Shown here in pieces: positions 1 through 6,094 of a DNA stretch of 11,223 nt (the stretch's first letter is position 1; the number at the start of each line of letters is the position of its first letter). Position numbers and translations under genes: made by a program. This DNA comes from PGYR01 sp041595255 (GTDB lineage: Bacteria > Bacteroidota > Ignavibacteria > Kapaibacteriales > UBA2268), in NCBI GenBank assembly GCA_041595255.1, contig JBFHKR010000085.1, positions 1-11,223 of the forward strand, written 5' to 3'. The notes beneath the pieces are model-generated. The model saw nothing but the letters and a program-made list of their open reading frames with translations. It ran no database searches and had not been told where the DNA came from.

Positions 1-793
1 CTGTATTCCCAGCAGCCCAAATAATATTCGAACTCTCAAACTCACCATTATTGGTTATTACTAATTCTTGCTCTACAGATTTTACCATAGTATTTAGTAT
101 AACTTCTACTCCCATTTTCTCTAGTGTTGTTCTAGTGTAATTTGAGAGCGATTCATCATATTGAGTAAGTAAGCTATCAGCACCATCTATCAATTTTATA
201 GTGATATCTTTTGCTTTAATTAAAGGAAAATCTTTTAAAATAGTCTTACGAGCTATTTCTGCAATGGCACCAGCTAACTCTACTCCAGTTGGGCCTCCAC
301 CAACTATTACGAAAGAGGTATTTCGTCTGTATTCTTCCTTATTTTTATAGTTTCTTTCGGCTTTCTCGAACGATTTAAGAATTTTCTCACGCATTATAAT
401 AGCATCATTCAAATCTTTCAAGCCAGGTGCATGTTTTTCCCATTCATCATTCCCGAAATAACTGTGTCTATTACCGGGTGCAAGTATTAGATAATCGAAA
501 TCTAAAAATCCATTAGTCAATTCTAAAGTAGAATTTTCTTTGTCAATAGATTTTACCTCATCTAGTATTACCTGTACATTCTTATTACCACGTAATTCAG
601 TTCTTATTGGTTGAGCGATATCACCTGGGGAAAGTGCGGCAGTTGCTACTTGATATAAAAGGGGTTGAAATAAATGATGGTTATTCTTGTCAATTACTAC
701 TACATCGACATCTGTGTTTTTTAGGGCCTTAGCGGCGGAGAGTCCCCCGAATCCTGCACCTACTATGACCACTCTTGGTTTTGATAATTGCAT
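1..793 (-). CDS. ndh: Type II NADH dehydrogenase (NAD(P)/FAD-dependent oxidoreductase), 3'-truncated by window edge
   Basis: Translating the minus strand from the ATG at 793-791 gives 264 residues with no stop before the left edge; the family is usually about 400-450 residues, so the C-terminal third lies outside. The first FAD-binding Rossmann motif GAGFGG is at residues 12-17. The stretch HHLFQPLLYQVAT (39-51) is a hallmark of NDH-2 enzymes. The second, NAD-binding motif GGGPTG is at 165-170, and WAAG of the third conserved block is at 259-262. NDH-2 is a peripheral inner-membrane enzyme that passes electrons from NADH to quinone without pumping protons. The start is supported by GGAG on the minus strand (807-804), 10 bases before the ATG. 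A terminator at 877-907 separates it from the upstream mutase gene, so it probably has its own promoter. A sulfide:quinone oxidoreductase relative is less likely given the HHLFQPL block. Confidence 0.9.
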   Translation of the reverse strand, partial: MQLSKPRVVIVGAGFGGLSAAKALKNTDVDVVVIDKNNHHLFQPLLYQVATAALSPGDIAQPIRTELRGNKNVQVILDEVKSIDKENSTLELTNGFLDFDYLILAPGNRHSYFGNDEWEKHAPGLKDLNDAIIMREKILKSFEKAERNYKNKEEYRRNTSFVIVGGGPTGVELAGAIAEIARKTILKDFPLIKAKDITIKLIDGADSLLTQYDESLSNYTRTTLEKMGVEVILNTMVKSVEQELVITNNGEFESSNIIWAAGNT

Positions 794-797
794 TTTG

Positions 798-836
798 GAA
801 TTACTCCATTGTTGTTTGCTTTAAGACGAGTAATTC
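798..836 (-). promoter_or_regulatory. 9-bp inverted repeat covering the ndh ribosome-binding site
   Basis: GAATTACTC at 798-806 and GAGTAATTC at 828-836 are perfect inverted copies separated by 21 bases. In the ndh transcript the downstream arm, together with base 807, contains the GGAG Shine-Dalgarno sequence a few bases before the start codon. A folded stem would therefore hide the ribosome-binding site. In DNA the same arrangement could be an operator for a dimeric repressor. Both readings are inference. A 9-bp repeat of this AT-rich kind can also occur by chance once or so in a window this long, so position is the main argument. Confidence 0.35.
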
Positions 837-876
837 AAAGATTTGTTTAGAAAAATCTCTTTTTAATTTTAGTAAG

Positions 877-907
877 AAAAAAAAGACCACCCACTAGGCA
901 GCCTTTT
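877..907 (-). terminator. Intrinsic terminator downstream of the phosphohexomutase gene
   Basis: On the minus strand the RNA reads AAAAGGCUGCC, a 5-base loop UAGUG, then GGUGGUCUUUU, followed by more U. That allows 11 consecutive pairs including three G-U wobbles; bases 877-884 supply eight U. The hairpin begins 28 bases after the TAG stop of the mutase and precedes the ndh start region. It therefore ends the trxA-eno-mutase transcript and isolates ndh. On the plus strand the tract after the stem is only CTTTTCTG, so termination in that direction would be weak. Confidence 0.75.
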
Positions 908-935
908 CTGTAGAAATTCTTATCTTAATTTTAAT

Positions 936-2339
936 CTATTTTAAATCCATTGCTTCGTGCAATAGTTCATTAACTACTGTCATTGATTCAGCTTCAGCGT
1001 AGAACCTAAGTAGTGGCTCTGTACCAGATGCTCTTATTAATAGCCAAGCGTGATTGAAATAGAACTTAATTCCATCTTTGGTATCGACTCTTTCAACTTC
1101 GAACCTACCAATTTTACTTGGTATTTTGTAAGCAGCGTTTAGAATAGTATCTTTTTCTTCTTGAGTCATTTTCTTATCTATTCTATGATATCTATGAGGA
1201 CCGAACTCGTCATCAAGATCATCACATAGTTCTTTCAGAGATTTACCTGTAACTGCCATCGCTTCTAAAAGTAACAGACCGTTGAATATACCATCTCTTT
1301 CAGGTATATGTAATGATGTTCCTAATCCACCAGATTCTTCACCACCGACTAATACGTTTTTCTGGGTCATAATCTCAGCTGTATATTTAAAGCCTACAGG
1401 AGTCTCGTGCAGAGTTATTCCCTTGTCTTCGCAATACATATCTACCATAGAAGTAAGTGATACTGTCTTTACCACGTCTCCTCTTTTTCCTTTATTTTCA
1501 TACAGATAGCGAAGCAATATCATAAATATTTTGTGAGAATCTACGAAGTTTCCTTCCTCATCTACAGCACCCAACCTATCAGCATCTCCGTCAGTAGCTA
1601 GACCAAAATCAAATTCGCCACTCTTAATAGTAGTTATCAAATCACCTAAACAGCTTTCTATTGGTTCAGGGTGATCAACATTCCCGAAACCAGGATTCCA
1701 TTCACTATGGAGTTCGAAAACTTTATCGATTAACCCTTCTAACATACCCATTCCTGCGCCGTGCATAGGGTCGAATATTACTTTGAAATCTGCTTTTCTG
1801 ATTGCTTCCATATCCAAACGTTTTTTAATATGTCTGATATATGTATCCTTAGCATCAAAATATTTAATTAATCCATTTTCTTCATAATGAGCAACTGAAT
1901 CTAGTTTGAATTCGAATCCTTCAGTCATTCTTTGGTGAAGTATTTCTTCTAACCTTGCTATTTGTGGGGGAGTAGCTGGACCTCCGAAACTACCCTTCAC
2001 CTTGAATCCATTATAAATAGCTGGATTATGAGATGCTGTAATAACGAATCCCAATTCAGCTTTCTTTTGTCTTGTGTTAAATGATACTTGTGGAGTTGAA
2101 GATATGCTGTCGCTTAGGTTTACAATTATACCTTGTGAAGCCATAACTTTTGCTGTTTCTTCAGCAAATTCTCTAGACATAAACCTACCATCATAACCTA
2201 TAACTGTACTTGGGTTTGTCTGACCATCTGATAATTCTTTTACATAATCAGCACTAGCAAGAGCTACATATCGTAAATTAGCATAAGTAAAATCATCAGC
2301 AATAACACCTCTCCAACCGTCAGTTCCAAATTTAATCAT
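936..2339 (-). CDS. Phosphoglucomutase/phosphomannomutase family protein (alpha-D-phosphohexomutase)
   Basis: This 467-residue protein carries all four signature loops of the alpha-D-phosphohexomutase superfamily. TASHNP (101-106) holds the phosphoserine Ser103. DGDADR (250-255) binds the catalytic Mg2+. GEESGG (333-338) contacts the sugar. RASGTEP (436-442) grips the substrate phosphate. The N-terminal KFGTDGWRG is also typical. The enzyme moves phosphate between C1 and C6 of a hexose (or hexosamine), feeding nucleotide-sugar synthesis from glycolytic intermediates, in the cytoplasm. The loops do not let me separate glucose, mannose and glucosamine specificity, so no symbol is given. The ATG at 2339 lies 6 bases after the enolase stop and has no clear Shine-Dalgarno, suggesting translation by coupling. 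It is the last gene of the trxA-PCD-eno cluster and is followed by a terminator. Confidence 0.93.
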   Translation of the reverse strand: MIKFGTDGWRGVIADDFTYANLRYVALASADYVKELSDGQTNPSTVIGYDGRFMSREFAEETAKVMASQGIIVNLSDSISSTPQVSFNTRQKKAELGFVITASHNPAIYNGFKVKGSFGGPATPPQIARLEEILHQRMTEGFEFKLDSVAHYEENGLIKYFDAKDTYIRHIKKRLDMEAIRKADFKVIFDPMHGAGMGMLEGLIDKVFELHSEWNPGFGNVDHPEPIESCLGDLITTIKSGEFDFGLATDGDADRLGAVDEEGNFVDSHKIFMILLRYLYENKGKRGDVVKTVSLTSMVDMYCEDKGITLHETPVGFKYTAEIMTQKNVLVGGEESGGLGTSLHIPERDGIFNGLLLLEAMAVTGKSLKELCDDLDDEFGPHRYHRIDKKMTQEEKDTILNAAYKIPSKIGRFEVERVDTKDGIKFYFNHAWLLIRASGTEPLLRFYAEAESMTVVNELLHEAMDLK

Positions 2340-2345
2340 ATCGTA

Positions 2346-3638
2346 TTACTTGTTAAATTTATTGAATGGGAAATTAGCAGAATAATAAGAATCAGTGTCT
2401 AATTCTTCTTCTATTCTTAATAATTGATTGTACTTAGCTGTTCTATCACTTCTACTAGGTGCACCTGTTTTAATCTGACCAGAATTCAAAGCGACTGATA
2501 AATCAGCTATAAAAGTATCTTCTGTTTCACCACTTCTGTGTGAAATAATACTTGTATATCCATTTCTATGAGCCATATTTACAGCTTCGATTGTTTCAGT
2601 TAGTGTACCAATTTGGTTAACTTTTACTAATATAGAATTTGCAGTTTTAGTTTCTATACCACGAGTCAAAAATTCAGGATTGGTTACGAATAAATCATCA
2701 CCTACTAGTTGTACTTTGTTGCCCAATCTTTCAGTTAACTTTTTCCAATTTTCCCAATCATTCTCATCTAATCCATCTTCGATAGATATAAGAGGGTATT
2801 TTTCTGCTAATGCTGCATACCAATCTATCATCTCATCACCAGTTTTTAGTTCACCGGTTGATTTGTACATTTTATATTTACCATTTTCGTACATTTCAGA
2901 AGCAGCGACGTCTATAGAAAGTAAGAAATCTTCACCAGGCTTATAGCCAGCTTTTTCAATTGCTTCAAGTATTACGTCGAAAGCTTCTTCATTGGATTTC
3001 AAAGAAGGAGCAAAACCACCTTCGTCACCAACTGAAGTATTGTATCCTTTATTTTTTAATACGGATTTCAGATTATGAAATACTTCAACTCCCATTCTCA
3101 TAGCATCCGAGAAAGTACTAGCACCAACTGGTAATATCATAAATTCTTGGATATCGACGTTGTTATCAGCGTGTTTACCACCATTTATAATATTCATCAT
3201 TGGTGTAGGAAGTGTATTAGCAGATACACCACCTATATATCTGTAAAGAGGAATCATCAAATGATTAGCCGCTGCTCTCGCTACAGCTAGAGATACACCT
3301 AAAATAGCATTTGCACCTAAGTTTGATTTATTCTTAGTACCATCTAGATCTAAAAGTATATTATCTATTTGTGCTTGCTCTAAACAATCGAAGCCTTCTA
3401 GTGCTTCGGCTATAGTAGTATTAATATTGTCAACTGCTTGGTAAACGGATTTACCTAAGTAAACAGAATTATCACCATCTCTTAGTTCATGTGCTTCGTT
3501 TTCACCAGTGCTTGCACCAGAAGGTACTGCGGCACGTCCATAAGTTCCATCTTCAAGAATAACATCTACTTCTATTGTAGGGTTACCTCTGGAATCTATT
3601 ATTTGACGTCCTATAATATCATAAATGAATGAACTCAT
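2346..3638 (-). CDS. eno: Enolase (phosphopyruvate hydratase)
   Basis: The 430-residue protein is full length for bacterial enolase and highly conserved. The glycolytic reaction is 2-phosphoglycerate to phosphoenolpyruvate. Visible landmarks are DSRGNPT (15-21), the mobile loop SGASTGENEA (40-49), and Glu206 in VGDEGGFAP as catalytic acid. Metal ligands are Asp243 (SIDVAAS), Glu287 (SIEDGL) and Asp314 (VGDDLFVTN). Lys339 in ILVKVNQIGT is the catalytic base, and SHRSGETED (366-374) is the signature loop. The start is fixed by GAGGAA on the minus strand (3650-3645), 6 bases before the ATG and inside the 3' end of the upstream pterin dehydratase gene. Only 3 bases separate the two genes, so they are surely co-transcribed. 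In bacteria enolase may also join the RNA degradosome, but nothing here tests that. Confidence 0.98.
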   Translation of the reverse strand: MSSFIYDIIGRQIIDSRGNPTIEVDVILEDGTYGRAAVPSGASTGENEAHELRDGDNSVYLGKSVYQAVDNINTTIAEALEGFDCLEQAQIDNILLDLDGTKNKSNLGANAILGVSLAVARAAANHLMIPLYRYIGGVSANTLPTPMMNIINGGKHADNNVDIQEFMILPVGASTFSDAMRMGVEVFHNLKSVLKNKGYNTSVGDEGGFAPSLKSNEEAFDVILEAIEKAGYKPGEDFLLSIDVAASEMYENGKYKMYKSTGELKTGDEMIDWYAALAEKYPLISIEDGLDENDWENWKKLTERLGNKVQLVGDDLFVTNPEFLTRGIETKTANSILVKVNQIGTLTETIEAVNMAHRNGYTSIISHRSGETEDTFIADLSVALNSGQIKTGAPSRSDRTAKYNQLLRIEEELDTDSYYSANFPFNKFNK

Positions 3639-3641
3639 GGT

Positions 3642-3950
3642 TTATTCCTCATTTGCATTTAGTTTTATTGAATCTATTTTTTTGGCTAGTTTAAAATCTA
3701 ATTCTGTTAGACCACCTGCGTCGTGGGTACTGACGCTTATTCTGACTTTATTCCACCCATATATCTCTATGTTTGGATGATGGTCCATACTCTCTGATAT
3801 AATAGCAACTGAATTTACGAAACCTACCGCGGAAGCAAAATCAGCTGCTACTATTTCTCTTTTTATTTCTTTACCGTCTTTTTTCCAGTTGACCAAATCT
3901 TCTAATTCGTCATCAATTCTTTCATCGTCCAATAGTTCTGGTCTTGACAT
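3642..3950 (-). CDS. Pterin-4a-carbinolamine dehydratase (PCD/DCoH family)
   Basis: This 102-residue protein matches the family's usual size and pattern. It has an acidic N-terminus, then WKKDGKEIKRE (22-32), FASAVGFVNSVA (38-49), the active-site block MDHHPNIEIYGW (55-66), and STHDAGGLTELD (74-85). The three catalytic histidines correspond to His57, His58 and His76. The classical reaction dehydrates 4a-hydroxytetrahydropterin made by aromatic amino acid hydroxylases. No phenylalanine hydroxylase lies in this window, so the physiological substrate is open; many bacterial homologues exist without one. It sits between trxA (6-base gap) and eno (3-base gap) in one operon. GGGA about 9 bases before the ATG is a weak ribosome-binding site. 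The symbol phhB is avoided because the hydroxylase partner is not seen. Confidence 0.9.
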   Translation of the reverse strand: MSRPELLDDERIDDELEDLVNWKKDGKEIKREIVAADFASAVGFVNSVAIISESMDHHPNIEIYGWNKVRISVSTHDAGGLTELDFKLAKKIDSIKLNANEE

Positions 3951-3956
3951 GTTCTA

Positions 3957-4283
3957 TTATCCCATTAGGGCGTTTAATTTGTTTTGTATTTGTTCTTTCG
4001 GTACTGCACCGACAATTGTTTCAACTTGTTCGCCACCCTTAAACATTAATATAGTAGGGATAGAACGAATACCATATTGCATAGCAACTTGTTGATTATT
4101 ATCTACATCAACTTTGGCAATTTTTGCTTTACCATCATATTCTGCAGCTAACTCATCGATGATTGGTGCTATCATTCTACATGGACCGCACCAAGCTGCC
4201 CAAAAATCTACTACTACTGGTACATCTGAATTTTTTATTTCTTCTGTGAAATTTGCATCTGTTAAGTGAATTGGTTGAGACAT
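3957..4283 (-). CDS. trxA: Thioredoxin
   Basis: A 108-residue, single-domain cytoplasmic thioredoxin without signal peptide. The redox-active WCGPC is at residues 31-35 after the typical VVVDFWAA strand. The buried Asp26 is present, as is the cis-proline Pro76 in RSIPTI, which forms the substrate groove. Thioredoxin reduces protein disulfides using electrons from thioredoxin reductase, which is not in this window. GGAGAA on the minus strand (4293-4288) lies 4 bases before the ATG and supports the start. It is the first gene of the trxA-PCD-eno-mutase cluster and has an 83-base upstream gap, the longest spacer inside the minus-strand run between positions 936 and 8904, consistent with a promoter there. 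Confidence 0.97.
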   Translation of the reverse strand: MSQPIHLTDANFTEEIKNSDVPVVVDFWAAWCGPCRMIAPIIDELAAEYDGKAKIAKVDVDNNQQVAMQYGIRSIPTILMFKGGEQVETIVGAVPKEQIQNKLNALMG

Positions 4284-4307
4284 TCTGTTCTCCGATTATT
4301 TATTTTG

Positions 4308-4335
4308 TTATTAAACTTAAAATCTTTGTGTACAA
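4308..4335 (-). promoter_or_regulatory. Possible promoter upstream of trxA
   Basis: On the minus strand TTGTAC (4335-4330) and TAATAA (4313-4308), 16 bases apart, resemble sigma-70-type -35 and -10 boxes and would start transcription about 20 bases before the trxA ATG. The same stretch also contains TAAGTTTA, one mismatch from the Bacteroidota -7 consensus TAnnTTTG, but no matching -33 element at the right distance. The position in the only sizeable gap of the run is the better argument; the box matches are weak in such AT-rich DNA. Confidence 0.3.
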
Positions 4336-4366
4336 GACGATTTCGAATATCGATTTATTTTACTAT

Positions 4367-4894
4367 CTAAATCTTGACAATTTTCTCAAAACTTTTTAAA
4401 AACTCAGTAAAATTTGAGAACACAAAAGTAGCTTTATTTTTTGAGAAATCACCTATTAGAATAGTTTTTATTCCAGCTCTTTGTCCAGCAAGTGCATCGG
4501 TCTCGCTATCGCCTATAAAGAATGATTTGTCTATATCAACATCCCATTTTTCTATTGCTTCCAATAGCATACCCGGTTCTGGTTTTCTAGTCTTCGAACC
4601 ACTATTGGCCAAATCAGGACAATAATAAATATCATCAAAACTATAACCAAATTGTTGGAATAGATTAAATTGCATTAAATTATGAACTTTGGTAAGATCA
4701 TCTTCTGTCATCAATCCTTTACCTATTCCTTGTTGATTTGTTATTATAATCTTAAGGAATCCTTGTTCTTCAGTCATTTTAAATAGTTCAAGAAACTCAG
4801 GTATAAACTCAAATTCATTAAAATTCTTTATATAACCATCTACTTTCCTAGTATTAACTATACCGTCTCTATCGAAGAAAAAACATTTATTCAT
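4367..4894 (-). CDS. HAD-IIIA family phosphatase, GmhB/HisB-N-like
   Basis: This 175-residue protein shows the four HAD motifs. FFDRDG has nucleophile Asp8 and acid/base Asp10. Thr52 lies in ITNQQG, Lys104 in TRKPEPGM, and Asp129/Asp133 in IGDSETD. DRDGIVN, TNQQGIGKG and RKPEPGM closely resemble D-glycero-D-manno-heptose-1,7-bisphosphate 7-phosphatase (GmhB) and the N-terminal half of HisB. A role removing phosphate from a sugar or histidinol phosphate is therefore likely. GmhB/HisB-N usually bind zinc through CxH...CxC just before motif III; here only Cys92 of that set is seen. The start overlaps the glycosyltransferase stop by 8 bases (ATGAATAA), implying translational coupling and a shared glycan pathway. 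No GmhA, HldE or histidine gene is visible, so heptose versus other substrate is unresolved. Confidence 0.8.
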   Translation of the reverse strand: MNKCFFFDRDGIVNTRKVDGYIKNFNEFEFIPEFLELFKMTEEQGFLKIIITNQQGIGKGLMTEDDLTKVHNLMQFNLFQQFGYSFDDIYYCPDLANSGSKTRKPEPGMLLEAIEKWDVDIDKSFFIGDSETDALAGQRAGIKTILIGDFSKNKATFVFSNFTEFLKSFEKIVKI

Positions 4895-6083
4895 ATAATC
4901 CGCATACTTCCTTTATAACTGCATCACATTGGTCATATATTATCTGCCATGAATGTGTTCTTATAATATATTCACGTGCATTTTTACTAATCTTTTCTGA
5001 TAATTGTTTGTCTTTAAGTAATTTAATAACTTTCATTGCGAATTCTTCTGAACTTTCAGCAATCATAATTTCTTCACCATCATTTGCATAAATCCCTTGA
5101 TTACCAGTCGTTGTAGTGACTATAGGGCAACCTGTACTCATAGCTTCCAAAAGTTTATTCTGTATTCCAGTTCCACCATAATGAGGATGAACATATACAG
5201 CTGCTTTTTGAAGATAAGACACTATTTCAGGTACATTTGAATGTATTTCAATATCATCTCCTTCCAAGTTTGATACAGATTTAGAAGGATTTGCACCAGC
5301 TAAAACAAGTTTTATATTAGGGAATTCCTTTTTTACAATTGGTAAGATTTCATTTACCAATCTATTAATCATGAGTTCATTGGCCCACACGTCCAGTTTA
5401 CCAGTGAAAAGCAGGTTTTCTCTCTCTTGTTTACTATCTGGAACAAATTTATCTATATCAACGCCATTTGACAATAAATGATAATTTGCATTCGGATTCA
5501 GCTTTCTCATTAGCTTTATATCATCATCTGTCACGAAAGTCACAGCGTCGAAATAGTTTACAATATCAGGTTCATACTTACCTAATTTCTTCCATTCCCA
5601 ATATCTAATTAACTTTTGTTTTAAATTCTTTGTTCCTTTGTATGAACGCTTTTGATACTCTGTCCTGCAATCTTCTGCCATTAGAATGCTTGGTATCTGA
5701 GCATTTTTGATATATTCAGCTGTTCTCATAAAAAATGAGAAAGCTATATCAAAATTTCTTTCTTCTAATAGTTTATCAACTTCATCATGATATTGCTTCT
5801 GTTCATAATAAAGTATTTCTAATGGTTTCTTAGACATTAATTTAGGTAAAGAACTAATACCAGCATTAAATGGTTTAAGTGGAATTACATGTAAATCAAC
5901 ACCTAATTTTTTTACTGAATTTTTAAGACTCTCAGTAAATTTTTTGCCTTGAAAGAATGTAACTAAAGTAACATTATGTTCCTTTGCTAAATGTTTAATT
6001 ATATAATAAGGTTTAACCCTATCTCCACCAATTAGCGGAAAAGGATATCTGGGTAATAAAAAAAGTATGTTTAATTTCTTCAT
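4887..6083 (-). CDS. Glycosyltransferase, family 4-like (GT-B fold)
   Basis: A 398-residue cytoplasmic, probably membrane-associated glycosyltransferase. The N-terminal domain opens with ILFLLPRYPFPLIGGDRVK (6-24), typical of the acceptor-binding Rossmann half of group-1 transferases. SNGVDIDKF (205-213) marks the domain junction. The C-terminal donor half has LLFTGKLDV (224-232), LVLAGANP (259-266), and GGTGIQNKLLEAMSTGCPIV (303-322). Glu313 fits the second Glu of the GT4 E-x7-E motif, while the first position is Thr305. This pattern recalls the sugar transferases linked to PEP-CTERM/exosortase loci, but no such locus is seen. Donor and acceptor cannot be read from sequence. AGGAGA (minus strand 6094-6089) supports the ATG and overlaps the helicase stop codon. 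The downstream HAD phosphatase overlaps it by 8 bases, suggesting a common surface-glycan pathway. Confidence 0.88.
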   Translation of the reverse strand: MKKLNILFLLPRYPFPLIGGDRVKPYYIIKHLAKEHNVTLVTFFQGKKFTESLKNSVKKLGVDLHVIPLKPFNAGISSLPKLMSKKPLEILYYEQKQYHDEVDKLLEERNFDIAFSFFMRTAEYIKNAQIPSILMAEDCRTEYQKRSYKGTKNLKQKLIRYWEWKKLGKYEPDIVNYFDAVTFVTDDDIKLMRKLNPNANYHLLSNGVDIDKFVPDSKQERENLLFTGKLDVWANELMINRLVNEILPIVKKEFPNIKLVLAGANPSKSVSNLEGDDIEIHSNVPEIVSYLQKAAVYVHPHYGGTGIQNKLLEAMSTGCPIVTTTTGNQGIYANDGEEIMIAESSEEFAMKVIKLLKDKQLSEKISKNAREYIIRTHSWQIIYDQCDAVIKEVCGLYE

Positions 6084-6088
6084 TGCAA

Positions 6089-6094
6089 TCTCCT
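6089..6094 (-). promoter_or_regulatory. Ribosome-binding site of the glycosyltransferase gene, overlapping the helicase stop
   Basis: AGGAGA on the minus strand, 5 bases before the ATG at 6083-6081, is among the strongest Shine-Dalgarno sequences in the window. Its first two bases belong to the TAG stop of the helicase gene, so the ribosome finishing the helicase sits on the initiation site of the next gene. Confidence 0.7.

Noticed and set aside
2680..2946. Open frame on the plus strand opposite enolase.
   Set aside because: Low-complexity serine-rich translation antisense to a strongly conserved gene, without ribosome-binding site or recognisable domain. The other open frames opposite the mutase, PCD/thioredoxin, phosphatase, channel, cargo and glyA genes were rejected for the same reason.
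4334..4360. TTCGAA-centred near-palindrome in the trxA upstream gap, as a terminator of the HAD phosphatase gene or an operator.
   Set aside because: The arms pair for only about 4 bases around the loop and no T-tract follows, so neither reading is supported; read-through from the upstream operon into trxA remains possible.
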